A DNA stretch of 64,000 nt from assembly GCF_000710345.2 (NCBI RefSeq), contig NZ_JHEL01000010.1, positions 186,001-250,000 of the forward strand, read 5' to 3'. A program made the translations under genes and the position numbers. The stretch is from Curtobacterium sp. S6 (GTDB taxonomy: Bacteria; Actinomycetota; Actinomycetes; Actinomycetales; Micrococcaceae). This document shows positions 47,719 to 56,613 of the stretch, piece after piece (within the stretch, counting starts at the first letter, position 1; every line of letters starts with the position of its first letter). The notes below the pieces were generated by a model that was not told where the DNA came from, did no database searches, and saw only the letters and a list, made by a program, of their open reading frames with translations.

Positions 47719-48668
47719 ACCGTCCTAATGCGCGGGTTGATGAGCAGGTACAGAAGGTCGACGACGATGTTGACCAGAACGAACGTCACGGCGATGGTGA
47801 TGACCACGCCCTGCACCAGGTTGACGTCCTTATTGGTGATGCCGTTGAGGATCAGCTGACCCATGCCGGGCATCGAGAAGATCATTTCGATGACCACGGC
47901 ACCTCCGAGGAGGTATCCGATGCGCAGGCCCAGCACGGTGATCGGGGTGACCAGCGCGTTGCGGAGCACGTTGGTCCGCAGCACTTCGCCGCGCGGAACG
48001 CCGTTGCCGATCGCGGTGCGCACGTAGTCTTTGTCGAGCTCCTCGACCATCGAGGTTCGCACCACTCGGATCAGGGACGCGCACACGGGAATCGCCAGAG
48101 CCACGGCCGGCATGATCATGGACGCGGCATACTTTCCGGGGTCGTCGAAGAACGAGGTGTAGCCGCCGGACGGCAGGATCCTCCAACCGACCGCGAACCA
48201 CTGGATCAGCAGGATGCCGAGCCAGAACGACGGGGTCGCGACCGCGGCGATCGACACGACGCGGATCACCTGGTCGGGCCACCGATGACGCCACAACGCG
48301 GCGACGATGCCGAGCACCAGGGATACCACGGCGGCGATCAAGACCCCCCAGAAGGTCAGCTGCAACGTCACCGGGAAGGCGCCGGCGATCATCGCCGAGA
48401 TCGGCGACTCCGGCGGCGTCGTGGTCCCGAAGTTGAGCGTCAGCAGCCGTCCCAGGAACGAGAGGTACTGGACCACGAGCGGATCGTTCAGCCCGTGGGA
48501 CTCGCGATACGCTTCGCGAGCCTCGGGGGTCGAGTTCTCGCCCAGAGCGGCCGTGGCCTGATCCCCGGGGGCGAATTGCAGAACGATGAACACCAACAGA
48601 GTGATGCCCAAAATCATGAAGGGCAGTGCGATGAGCCGCCGCCCCAATAATCTCAGAATATTCCCCAC
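47715..48668 (-). CDS. ABC transporter permease (DppB family; probable sialate importer)
   Basis: 317 residues with six helices. N-terminal MGNILRLLGRRLIALPFMIL and the FAPGDQATAALGENS segment are DppB-typical; EAA loop YVRTAIGNGVPRGEVLRTNVLRNAL. GTG start, 41 bases after the binding-protein gene, and 4-base overlap with the fused permease-ATPase. Confidence 0.88.
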   Translation of the reverse strand: MGNILRLLGRRLIALPFMILGITLLVFIVLQFAPGDQATAALGENSTPEAREAYRESHGLNDPLVVQYLSFLGRLLTLNFGTTTPPESPISAMIAGAFPVTLQLTFWGVLIAAVVSLVLGIVAALWRHRWPDQVIRVVSIAAVATPSFWLGILLIQWFAVGWRILPSGGYTSFFDDPGKYAASMIMPAVALAIPVCASLIRVVRTSMVEELDKDYVRTAIGNGVPRGEVLRTNVLRNALVTPITVLGLRIGYLLGGAVVIEMIFSMPGMGQLILNGITNKDVNLVQGVVITIAVTFVLVNIVVDLLYLLINPRIRTV

Positions 48669-48709
48669 GAGTTATGCTCCTAGGTTCGCGAGCGGGAAGG
48701 ACAAGGTGG

Positions 48710-50308
48710 TCATGCTCGCTCCACTCCCAGGAACGAGAGGCCGGTGGTCGGCAGGGGCTGGAAGCCCTTGAGTTCGTTGCCGTGCCAGGCGGTCGGAAGC
48801 TTCCGGTGGAAGAGCGGGTACAGCGGGACCTGTTCGGCGATGATGTCGATCGCCTGGCTCCAGTACTTCTTGGCTTCGTCGTGGTCGGTGGTGCCGACCG
48901 CGCGGTCCATGAGCTCCACGGTCCGGGTGTGCTCGGGGCTTCCCGCCCAGTGATAGCGCTTGTCCGCCCAGCCCTTTCCCCGGTACCACCAGGAAAGGAG
49001 GAGATCGAGATCGTTGCCGAACACGGACGGGTCGCCCGGGGCCACGCAGACCTCGTATTGGCCCGTATCGATGTTTTGCGCGTACAGGGCGCCCGACTGC
49101 ATGACCTTCAGGCCCGCGGTCACGCCGGGGATCGCGTTCCACGATTCGAGGATCACCGGCATGACGTCCTTGACCCACGAGGTGTCCGTGGCCATCACGG
49201 TGAAGTCCAGGGAGTCCACGCCCGCGGCCTTCAGCAGTTGCACGGCCTTGTCGGGGTCGTAGTCGTAGACGGTGCTGGCGCGCATGTAGTCCGGGTGTTC
49301 TGGCTGCATGTAGGACGTCGCCGCCGTGCCGTTTCCGAGCAGGCCCCGGTCGATGACCCTCTGGGTGTCCAGTCCGTAATGCAACGCCTGACGCACCTGG
49401 ACCTTGTCGAACGGCGGCTTCTGCAGGTTGAACATCGCGAAGAGCAGACCGAAGGAGGCGACCTTCTTCAGATCCGAACGCTGAGAGAGCCACTCGGAGT
49501 CCAGATAGGGGACGTCCTCGATCGCCTGCACGCGGTCGGAGTCCTGGGCCGTCACGCGGGCGGCGGAGTCCGAGAGCAGGAACCACGTCATCTCGTCCAC
49601 GCTCGCCGGATACGGACCGTTGTAGGCGTCGAACTTGGTGAATTCGATGCGGTTATCCTTCAGGGCCCGGACAAAGGTGTAGGGGCCCGAACCGATCGGG
49701 TGAGCGTCGAAGCCCTTCGGGTCTTTTTCGACCTCGGCCCGCGGCACGATCTTGACGCAGGACAGGCGTTCCAGGAAGACCGCGAAGGGCTGCTTCAGGT
49801 GGAAGCGCACTCCGCGATCCCCGCGAGGTTCCACGCTGTCGATAAACGAGATGAACTGGAACAACGCCGACTTGTTCTTGGGATCCAGGACCCGCTGGAA
49901 GGAGTAGACGACGTCGTCCACGGTCACCGGTGCGTCGTTCTGGAACTTCGCACCCGAACGCAATTCGACGTCGTAGGTCGTGGGATCCACCTGAGTCGGC
50001 ATCTTGGCCGCAAGGGCCAGATACGGCTCGCGGGTCGCCGGGTGCAGGTCCACGAGAGACTCGAAGACGTGCAGGTTGACCGCCATCGGCGTCGCGCCGG
50101 TGGTGATCATGGGGTCGAACCCGGTGGACAACGTATAAGAGATACCGGCTTCGATGCGCCGCTTGGTCGGGGCGCCCTCTGCCGAGCAGGCCGAGAGTCC
50201 GGCGGTGAAGGCCAGGGCGGCACTCAGGCCGCCGGCCGTCTTCAAAAAACCTCTCCGCGAGAAGCGGTGAGGGGTCATCGACTGCGTCGTCGAGAACTGG
50301 GGCTTCAT
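48710..50308 (-). CDS. Extracellular solute-binding lipoprotein, family 5 (probable sialate binding)
   Basis: 532 residues. Tat motif SRRGFLK followed by a hydrophobic stretch and lipobox LSAC: a Tat-exported lipoprotein. SBP family 5 features include [41 protein letters not shown]. First gene of the transporter-nan operon, behind a strong promoter with an overlapping operator. Ligand inferred from context only; peptide or another glycan fragment is possible. Confidence 0.87.
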   Translation of the reverse strand: MKPQFSTTQSMTPHRFSRRGFLKTAGGLSAALAFTAGLSACSAEGAPTKRRIEAGISYTLSTGFDPMITTGATPMAVNLHVFESLVDLHPATREPYLALAAKMPTQVDPTTYDVELRSGAKFQNDAPVTVDDVVYSFQRVLDPKNKSALFQFISFIDSVEPRGDRGVRFHLKQPFAVFLERLSCVKIVPRAEVEKDPKGFDAHPIGSGPYTFVRALKDNRIEFTKFDAYNGPYPASVDEMTWFLLSDSAARVTAQDSDRVQAIEDVPYLDSEWLSQRSDLKKVASFGLLFAMFNLQKPPFDKVQVRQALHYGLDTQRVIDRGLLGNGTAATSYMQPEHPDYMRASTVYDYDPDKAVQLLKAAGVDSLDFTVMATDTSWVKDVMPVILESWNAIPGVTAGLKVMQSGALYAQNIDTGQYEVCVAPGDPSVFGNDLDLLLSWWYRGKGWADKRYHWAGSPEHTRTVELMDRAVGTTDHDEAKKYWSQAIDIIAEQVPLYPLFHRKLPTAWHGNELKGFQPLPTTGLSFLGVERA

Positions 50309-50356
50309 GTGGGCCTCCGCCACGTCGGATGTAGGATGTCCTATGCTTGATGCTTC

Positions 50357-50389
50357 AATGTAGTAAGAGCGCGAGATGTTGTCAACATC
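50357..50389 (-). promoter_or_regulatory. Sialate-operon promoter with overlapping operator
   Basis: On the minus strand TTGACA (50380-50385) and TACATT (50357-50362) are 17 bases apart, a good sigma-70-type promoter. GATGTTG-T-CAACATC (50375-50389), a perfect palindrome, covers the -35. It lies between the divergent binding-protein and FCD-GntR genes, so repression by that regulator is likely. Confidence 0.7.
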
Positions 50390-50428
50390 ACTCTGTTTAC
50401 ACTTCTCACGCTGGAAAGCCGCGGCGCC

Positions 50429-51196
50429 ATGCACAATGAATACGACGAACACGACGACGAGCGGGGGCACATGGGCGGCGAGAGAAGAGTCCCGAAGAAG
50501 CGGGCTGGCGCGACGGAACGCATGCACGAACTCCAACAGGACATCATGGCGATCATCCTCGACCGAGGGCTGGCCCCCGGCGACCCGATGCCCACGGAGT
50601 ACGAGCTGGTCGACGAGCTCGGCGTCGGCCGCAATACGGTGCGCGAATCGCTCAAGGTCCTCCAGTCCATGGGGATCGTCGAGGTGCGGCACGGCTACGG
50701 GATGTTCGTCGGCCACAAGAACCTGCGGGCCCTGGCCCTGGGCTTGGAGTTCCACGCCCGCATGTCCCTCCACCGCGAGGGCAAGGAAGCCCTGGACGTC
50801 ATCGAGGTGCGCCAAGCCCTCGAGTCAACGCTCATCGGGCCCGCAATGGACGCGATGACGCCGGAGGATCACGCATCCCTGGAGGAGTGCGTGGCCGGCA
50901 TGGAGCGGGCGGCACACGACGGCACGATGAGCGCCGAGCTGGACCACGAGTTCCACCGGCTCCTCTTCGGACCCCTCGCCAACGATCTCCTCACGCGCCT
51001 GCTGGAGGTCTTCTGGTCGGTCTACGACAGGATCCGCGACAGCGTCGGCCAGTCCGCGCCCGTGGCTCTCCAGAATGCCAAGATGCACCGCGACATCCTG
51101 AACGCCGTTCTGGCCGGGCACAAGGAATTGGCCTCGCAACTTTTGGGCTCCCACTTCGATGCCCTGCGGGAGTCCATCCGGCGGGCGACCAGCTAG
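50429..51196 (+). CDS. nanR: GntR-family regulator, FCD type (NanR-like)
   Basis: 255 residues from ATG 50429, or 241 from ATG 50471 (CGGGGG upstream). Winged helix (about 25-90; [33 protein letters not shown]) and FCD ligand domain with metal-type His residues ([24 protein letters not shown]). Divergent from the sialate operon with a shared operator. FCD-type NanR regulators in other bacteria respond to Neu5Ac or ManNAc derivatives; assignment by context. Confidence 0.83.
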   Translation: MHNEYDEHDDERGHMGGERRVPKKRAGATERMHELQQDIMAIILDRGLAPGDPMPTEYELVDELGVGRNTVRESLKVLQSMGIVEVRHGYGMFVGHKNLRALALGLEFHARMSLHREGKEALDVIEVRQALESTLIGPAMDAMTPEDHASLEECVAGMERAAHDGTMSAELDHEFHRLLFGPLANDLLTRLLEVFWSVYDRIRDSVGQSAPVALQNAKMHRDILNAVLAGHKELASQLLGSHFDALRESIRRATS

Positions 51197-51250
51197 GCCC
51201 GAGGGTGCGCTTCCCGGTGAACCGGCGCCCTCCAGGCATAATGGTCGACT

Positions 51251-51832
51251 ATGTACGCCCTCTTCATCGCCTCCCCCGAGGCTCCCGGCCTCGGTGAACG
51301 CCTCGCGGCCCTGCCCGGCGCCGCCGAGATGATCAAGGCAGACCTCGGCGGCGGCACGGGAAAAATCGGGGCGTCGTACGAACGCCCGAACCCGGCCGTC
51401 GACGCCGCCCTTAACGGGCTCCGCTCGTCCGGCGTCACCGTGGGGCTAGGCGCCTGCCCGTCGGAGCTCGACGACGCGGCGGAGGTCGCCCTCTCCTACG
51501 CCCGGGCGGCGGCGGAACGCTGTTCACCGCGACCGGAAACGGGACATGCCACGGTGAGGAACATTGCCGTCGAGGGGCCGGACCCGACCCTGGCGGACGC
51601 CGCCACGAGCTTGGCCCGCCTGATATCCCGTCTCATCTGCGCCCGGACCGAGGCGGAATGGCGAGTCGTCGACCTGCTGGTGCCCGGCGTTCGGGGCCAG
51701 CACGGCGCGATCGCGCAGGCCCTGGATGTGTCCCCACAGGCGGTCAGCAAGGCGCTGATTCGCACCGGGTGGCACGAACAGGCCGAGGGGGTCGCGGCGC
51801 TGACGGAGTTGCTCCGCCGGCAGACCGCATAG
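51251..51832 (+). CDS. Uncharacterised protein with C-terminal helix-turn-helix
   Basis: 193 residues. The C-terminal 60 residues hold an HTH-like segment (GQHGAIAQALDVSPQAVSKALIRTGW). The N-terminal part (LFIASPEAPGLGERLAAL..., VTVGLGACPSELDDAAE) resembles nothing I can name; SatD-like proteins have a comparable plan. Follows nanR by 54 bases in the same direction. Confidence 0.7.
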   Translation: MYALFIASPEAPGLGERLAALPGAAEMIKADLGGGTGKIGASYERPNPAVDAALNGLRSSGVTVGLGACPSELDDAAEVALSYARAAAERCSPRPETGHATVRNIAVEGPDPTLADAATSLARLISRLICARTEAEWRVVDLLVPGVRGQHGAIAQALDVSPQAVSKALIRTGWHEQAEGVAALTELLRRQTA

Positions 51833-51956
51833 CCATCAAGCCCCACCACCGAATGTGACGAACTGTTTCAAAAGTGAACTGTGTTCCGTTTCACCACATC
51901 ACGTCCGGGATCGATCAATAGCGACGCGTGGTAACCGGCGAAAATCGAAAAATCCG

Positions 51957-51985
51957 TTGACCTCCCCACCCTCCCGGAATACTTT
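51957..51985 (+). promoter_or_regulatory. Promoter of small-protein micro-operon
   Basis: TTGACC (51957-51962), 17-base spacer, TACTTT (51980-51985). It lies 32 bases before the first small ORF in the otherwise gene-free stretch 51833-52017, which shows nothing else. Confidence 0.5.
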
Positions 51986-52017
51986 TACCTCATAGTTTTG
52001 AGGACCCGGGAGGATCA

Positions 52018-52164
52018 ATGGAGATCAAATCTTTGACCGCCACCAGCTCCCCAATGGCGACGCTTGAAATTTCGTTCAGGCCAGTCATGTCGGCCAACGT
52101 ATTATTTCCCATTCAGCCCAGGCGGTATCGATGCGCAAGAAAATATACTCGCCACCCAGCCTGA
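52018..52164 (+). CDS. Possible 48-residue peptide
   Basis: ATG at 52018 follows GGGAGGATCA, an excellent ribosome site. The peptide starts MEIKSLTATSSPMATLEISF and has a basic C-terminal part (RRYRCARKYTRHPA). No family recognised. It overlaps the start of the next small gene by 34 bases in another frame. Could be a leader peptide or a small secreted/toxin-like product; expression is unproven. Confidence 0.45.
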   Translation: MEIKSLTATSSPMATLEISFRPVMSANVLFPIQPRRYRCARKYTRHPA

Positions 52165-52346
52165 CGCACTATGCAATATACGGGCTCGGGTACCTCGCGG
52201 CCATTCAACTCCCCTCCACTTTCCAAACCAGCGGGCCACTCATAGGAATTATCGCCGTATTGGCGACGATGACATGGTTCCTATTGGTGATCACTTCTCT
52301 AAAGCCAGATTGTTTGACAAGTAAACAACGTCATGACAAAACGTAA
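52131..52346 (+). CDS. Small two-helix membrane protein
   Basis: 71 residues: a basic N-terminus, hydrophobic segments at about 12-27 and 37-56, and a charged tail (KQRHDKT). AGGCGG precedes the ATG. More AT-rich than the surroundings. No family recognised. Overlaps the next gene by 14 bases. Confidence 0.55.
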   Translation: MRKKIYSPPSLTHYAIYGLGYLAAIQLPSTFQTSGPLIGIIAVLATMTWFLLVITSLKPDCLTSKQRHDKT

Positions 52347-52542
52347 TGAATCGTTGGAACACATGATCGAGCTTCTCAATCCGGGCCTCGCGGCGCTATC
52401 GCTCATCCACGTCGCCTCGACCATAGAATGCAGCGGATATTTCCAGGCGATGCTCTTCCTTCTCTGGACGCTCTTAGCATTTGGCATGAATTTCTGGAGC
52501 ATTCACGAAAAACGCAAGAAACGCCGATTGCCGAAAAACTAG
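52333..52542 (+). CDS. Small membrane protein
   Basis: 69 residues: amphipathic start (NESLEHMIELLNPG), hydrophobic stretches at about 17-30 and 37-57, and a strongly basic end (KRKKRRLPKN) that would stay in the cytoplasm. Starts inside the preceding gene without its own ribosome site, so coupled translation is likely. No family recognised. Followed by a strong terminator. Confidence 0.55.
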   Translation: MTKRNESLEHMIELLNPGLAALSLIHVASTIECSGYFQAMLFLLWTLLAFGMNFWSIHEKRKKRRLPKN

Positions 52543-52555
52543 ACCCGAGAACGAC

Positions 52556-52591
52556 AGAAGCGGCACGGGCCCACTGGCCCGTGCCGCTTCT
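52556..52591. terminator. Bidirectional terminator after the small-protein operon
   Basis: Perfect 16-base arms (AGAAGCGGCACGGGCC at 52556-52571, complement at 52576-52591) with a 4-base loop; lies between convergent units. Confidence 0.88.
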
Positions 52592-52609
52592 CTCGCGGGT
52601 GACCCTCCG

Positions 52610-53596
52610 CTATTCCTTCTTCACCAATCCCTGCTTGTCCATCCAGTCCAGGGCGACGTCGCCGGGGTCCTTGCCCTCGACGTCCACCTGGTAGTTCAGG
52701 TCCTGCATGGTCTTATCGTCCAAGAGCTTCGAGACCTGCTGGAAGCGATCCTCCAATTCGGGGTGCTTTTTCACCAGGTCGGTGTTGAAGACCGGCGAAC
52801 CGTTGTATTTCGGGAAGAACTCACGCGTATCCTGCAGCACCGTGAGGTTCAGGGCCGGGATGCGGCCGTCGGTGGTGAAGACCTCACCGAAATTGCAGTC
52901 GCCCTTCGCCGTCGCCGCGTACACGGTGCCGGTATCCATCACGGAAATATTGCTATTCGGGATGCCATCCGGAGCACCGCGCTTGAGCCCGTATTTCTCC
53001 AACATCGGGTTCAGCCCGTCGCTGCGGGAATTGAATTCCGACTCCACGCACATGGTCCGCTGATCCACGGGAACCTTGGCGATGTCGTCCAGGCTCTTGA
53101 TGTTGTTCTTCTTGGCGAAGTCCTCCCGCACCGCAAAAGCGTAGGTGTTGTTCAACGGTGCCGGCTTCCCCCACGTCAGGTTGTTCTCGGCGTCCTTGTC
53201 CTTCACGGCCTCCCACTGCTTCTGGGCGTCCGGAATCGCTTCCTTCTCGCCCATGTACGTCAGCCAGGCCGTTCCGGTGTACTCCCAACCGATCTGGGCC
53301 TGGCCGCTGGTCATCAGGTTGCGCGACGGCTGCGAGCCGGGGACGTTGGTCATATCGGTCACGTCGAATCCGGCGGCGTCGGCGGTGAGCACCGCGATCT
53401 TCCCGAGAACCAGCTGCTCCGTGAAGTTCTTCGAGGTCACGGTGACCTTCTCGTCGTTGACCCCCTCGATGGGCTTCAGGGTTCCTTCCTGAAGCTCGGG
53501 AAGGGTCGACGTGGCCGGCTGCAATCCGCAACCGCTCAACGCCATCAGCCCAACGACGCCCAGCGTCGCGACCTTGAGCTTCTTTTTTCCGAACAT
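52610..53596 (-). CDS. Osmoprotectant ABC transporter, substrate-binding lipoprotein (OpuBC/ProX-like)
   Basis: 328 residues. Signal with lipobox LSGC (cleavage before about Cys23). OpuAC/QbsC-type fold: VTVTSKNFTEQLVLGKI, GWEYTGTAWLTYMG and ETVFTTDGRIPALNLTVLQD-type sequence, seen here as EVFTTDGRIPAL. Binds quaternary amines such as glycine betaine or choline outside the membrane. Last gene of the transporter, 2 bases after the permease stop. Confidence 0.9.
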   Translation of the reverse strand: MFGKKKLKVATLGVVGLMALSGCGLQPATSTLPELQEGTLKPIEGVNDEKVTVTSKNFTEQLVLGKIAVLTADAAGFDVTDMTNVPGSQPSRNLMTSGQAQIGWEYTGTAWLTYMGEKEAIPDAQKQWEAVKDKDAENNLTWGKPAPLNNTYAFAVREDFAKKNNIKSLDDIAKVPVDQRTMCVESEFNSRSDGLNPMLEKYGLKRGAPDGIPNSNISVMDTGTVYAATAKGDCNFGEVFTTDGRIPALNLTVLQDTREFFPKYNGSPVFNTDLVKKHPELEDRFQQVSKLLDDKTMQDLNYQVDVEGKDPGDVALDWMDKQGLVKKE

Positions 53597-53598
53597 GG

Positions 53599-54360
53599 TT
53601 AGATTCCCTTCGGTCGGGCGACCTGCTCGAAGACGCGAGCGATCCAGTCCACGGTCAAGGCCAGGAGGGCCACGAGAAGCGATCCCGTGATGAGGACGCT
53701 GTTCAAGGAGAGGTTCACGCCGGTGGTGATCAACAGCCCGAGCCCACCACCGTCCACGAAGGTCGCCAGAGTGGCCGTGCCGACCAGCAGGACCAGCGCG
53801 GTGCGAATACCGGCCAGCATGATGGGCAGGGCCAGCGGAAGCTCGACCCGCATCAGCACGCCCATCGTGGACATACCCATGCCCTTGGCCGATTCGACGA
53901 CCCGGGCATCGACCGCGTCCAGGCCCACCATCGTGTTCTTGAGGACGGGCAGGAAGGCGTAGAGGATCAGCGCGATCACGGAGGCCTGGAAACCGAATCC
54001 CAGCCAAAAGGCGAACAGCACGATCAGTCCGACCGGCGGGGCCGCCTGGCCGAGGTTGGCCACAAACATGATCGGCGTCCCGAGCCAGCGCAGCGACTTG
54101 CGGGTCAGGACGACACCAAGGGGAATCGCCAGGACCAGCACGACCACCGCGGCGACCACGGTCAGCCACAGGTGCTGAAGCGTCATATCCACGAGGTCCT
54201 TGGGCGCGAGCGTCACTTTCTCCGCATCGGTCAGGTTCGCGTGGGTGAGCCACCAGATGATCGCGAGCAAGGCAAGGATGATGACGATCGGCTGGATGAC
54301 CAGGCCGATCCACCGGCGCCCGCCAGCATCGACGGCGCTCGTCTCAGCGGCTTGGCTCAT
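53599..54360 (-). CDS. Osmoprotectant ABC transporter permease (OpuB/ProW-like)
   Basis: 253 residues, about six helices. EAA loop DARVVESAKGMGMSTMGVLMRVELPLALPIMLAGIRTA is diagnostic of ProW/OpuBB. An extra N-terminal helix (about 17-40) precedes the core. Start overlaps the ATPase stop (ATGA). Confidence 0.9.
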   Translation of the reverse strand: MSQAAETSAVDAGGRRWIGLVIQPIVIILALLAIIWWLTHANLTDAEKVTLAPKDLVDMTLQHLWLTVVAAVVVLVLAIPLGVVLTRKSLRWLGTPIMFVANLGQAAPPVGLIVLFAFWLGFGFQASVIALILYAFLPVLKNTMVGLDAVDARVVESAKGMGMSTMGVLMRVELPLALPIMLAGIRTALVLLVGTATLATFVDGGGLGLLITTGVNLSLNSVLITGSLLVALLALTVDWIARVFEQVARPKGI

Positions 54361-55718
54361 GAACGGTCACCGCCCTCGTTCCAGGGCTCGACCCCGGCAG
54401 CCTCGCGCCCGGCGCCCTGCTCGCCGCCCGCGACCTCGGCCACCGGGATCTCCCCGGTGTTGTTGCCCACCGGGGTGTACTCCCCCGGCTTGTGAGTGCG
54501 CAGTTCGGTGATCGCGTTCATCACGGTCTCGACGGTGATGATGCCCTCGTAGCGTCCCCGGGCCCCTTCCACGATGGCCTCACCGGTGCTCGCCACGAGC
54601 ATGGTGTCGAGGGCGTTGTTGAGGGTCGACCGGGTGCTCACCAGCGGCAGGTTCGGGTCGACGTCGTTCGGCACCGTGGTCATGCGGCCGAGCTCCTCCT
54701 TCGAGGGCCACCGCATCGGGCGTTCGCGCTCGTCGAGGATCACGGCGCTGTTCAGGCCGGCCATATCGACGTGGCGCAACAGCTCCTGCGCGTCCTGGCC
54801 CGGTCGCCCGAGGACTCCCGGGATCAGGTCAACCTCGCCGACTCGGGCCAGGCCGAGCTGCTTGAGCCCAGCCCCCGAGCCGATGAAGTTCGCGACGAAG
54901 TCGTTCGCCGGATTCGCGAGGATGCGTTCCGGTGTGTCGTACTGAACGATCTGGGCGCCTTCATCGAACACGGCGATCCAGTCGCCAAGCTTCACGGCCT
55001 CGTCGAAGTCGTGGGTCACGCACACGATGGTCTTCCGAAGCTCATTCTGGATGTTGATCAGCTCGTCCTGAAGGCGCTGACGGGTGATGGGGTCCACGGC
55101 GCCAAAGGGTTCGTCCATCAGCAGCACGGGCGGGTCCGCGGCGAGCGCGCGGGCCACACCGATGCGCTGCTGCTGACCGCCCGAGAGCTCACGCGGGTAA
55201 CGGTCCCGGTAGGTGTCGGCGTCCAAGGACACCAGATCCAGGAGCTCATCGACCCGGTCGGCAATGCGCTTTTTGCTCCACCCGAGCATCTTGGGCACCA
55301 AGCCGATGTTTGCCGCGACGGTCAGGTGCGGCAGGAGCCCACCCGCCTGGATGACGTAGCCGATGGTGCGGCGCAGCTTATCGCCGTTGATCTTGGTGAC
55401 GTCCTTGCCCCCGAGGATCAGCCGTCCCTCGGTGGGCTCGATGAGCCGGTTGATCATCTTGAGCGTGGTGGTCTTGCCGCAACCGGACGGGCCGACGAAC
55501 ATGATCGTCTGGCCCGCGGGGATCTCGAGGGTCAGCTGGTCCACGGCCGGCTTTTTGCCCGAGCCGTAGCGCTTGGTGACGTTCTCGATGAGGATGGACG
55601 CGCCCTTGGCGCTGTCGGCGGCGCCGTCGCCGGACCGGGCCTGTCCACCGGCGGTGGTGTCGACGTCGTGGCCCGCCGCGTGGGAGGAACTGGCGTTGCT
55701 ATGAAGGTTCTCAGACAC
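54357..55718 (-). CDS. Osmoprotectant ABC transporter ATP-binding protein with CBS-like region
   Basis: 453 residues. A 40-residue Ser/Ala/Gly-rich leader precedes the ATPase: Walker A GPSGCGKTT, signature LSGGQQQRIGVARAL, LLMDEPFGAVDP. Residues about 290-410 form a degenerate CBS pair (MAGLNSAVILDERERP, YEGIITVETVMNAI), which in OpuA senses ionic strength or cyclic di-AMP. A low-complexity tail follows. GTG start after AAGGGG, overlapping the upstream permease by 8 bases. Confidence 0.9.
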   Translation of the reverse strand: MSENLHSNASSSHAAGHDVDTTAGGQARSGDGAADSAKGASILIENVTKRYGSGKKPAVDQLTLEIPAGQTIMFVGPSGCGKTTTLKMINRLIEPTEGRLILGGKDVTKINGDKLRRTIGYVIQAGGLLPHLTVAANIGLVPKMLGWSKKRIADRVDELLDLVSLDADTYRDRYPRELSGGQQQRIGVARALAADPPVLLMDEPFGAVDPITRQRLQDELINIQNELRKTIVCVTHDFDEAVKLGDWIAVFDEGAQIVQYDTPERILANPANDFVANFIGSGAGLKQLGLARVGEVDLIPGVLGRPGQDAQELLRHVDMAGLNSAVILDERERPMRWPSKEELGRMTTVPNDVDPNLPLVSTRSTLNNALDTMLVASTGEAIVEGARGRYEGIITVETVMNAITELRTHKPGEYTPVGNNTGEIPVAEVAGGEQGAGREAAGVEPWNEGGDRS

Positions 55719-56352
55719 GGATACCCCTTGAGGTGGTCAGTCGGCCGACGAGGATCAGCACCACGTCGAGGATGAGGGCGAGGATAATGACGGCGACGAC
55801 GCCGGTCACCACGGATTCGAGGGAGTTGGCCCCGCCGAGGCGGGACAGCCCCGAGAAGATGTATCCGCCGAGTCCGGGGCCGAGGGCGTAGGCGGCCACG
55901 GCCGCGATGCCCATGGTCATCTGCGCCGAGACGCGCATCCCGGCCAGAATCACGGGCCACGCGAGGGGAAGCTCGACCTTGAAGAAGGTCTTCAACCGCC
56001 CCATGCCGATGCCGCGCGCCGCCTCGATGGTGGCTTGGTCGACCCCCGCGAGGCCCACCACCGCATTGCGCAGGATGGGGAGGATCGCGAAGAAGGTCAC
56101 CACCACGACCGCGGGGACCACACCGAAGCCGAGCGGCACGATCAAGATGCCGATCAGCGCGAAGGAAGGGATGGTCAGGCCTACGGCCGAGACGTTGTTG
56201 GCCACGGAGGTCAGCCCCCGGCTTCGATAGCACAGCGCGGCCAGCACGATAGCGATGATCGTAGCCAGCACCAGACACTGCACCACGAGGCTCATGTGTT
56301 GCCAGCTGGAGAAGAGGATCTGCCCCCAACGCTGGCGAAGAAATTCGCTCAT
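55711..56352 (-). CDS. Osmoprotectant ABC transporter permease (second copy)
   Basis: 213 residues, five to six helices, with EAA loop DQATIEAARGIGMGRLKTFFKVELPLAWPVILAGMRVS. First gene of the transporter operon. ATG 56352 follows AGGAACACC; an ATG at 56376 is less well supported. Two permeases with one ATPase and one binding protein is the OpuB/OpuC plan. Confidence 0.88.
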   Translation of the reverse strand: MSEFLRQRWGQILFSSWQHMSLVVQCLVLATIIAIVLAALCYRSRGLTSVANNVSAVGLTIPSFALIGILIVPLGFGVVPAVVVVTFFAILPILRNAVVGLAGVDQATIEAARGIGMGRLKTFFKVELPLAWPVILAGMRVSAQMTMGIAAVAAYALGPGLGGYIFSGLSRLGGANSLESVVTGVVAVIILALILDVVLILVGRLTTSRGIRV

Positions 56353-56613
56353 GGTGTTCCTAGTGGTGTGATTCAACGGAGACTGTGAACACAGACTCCC
56401 ACTGCCACAATAATCAGCGTGCTTATGAATGCCAAGTTTGTGCAGTCACTGCATCTGGTCTAGTCAGTGGATATTCCCGGATACTCCGGGCGCCGGCGCG
56501 CGTCACATTCGTCCTCGAACCGACACAATCGCAATAGTTGCACCCGCCCAGCCCCGGCCCGGACGATGGAGGAAAACCCTTCACGGCGAGAATCGACCCC
56601 GAAAAGGACTCAC

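Noticed and set aside
56353-56613. SAM-type riboswitch before metY
   Set aside because: No SAM-I, SAM-II or SAM-IV core motifs were found in this spacer; only weak hairpins.
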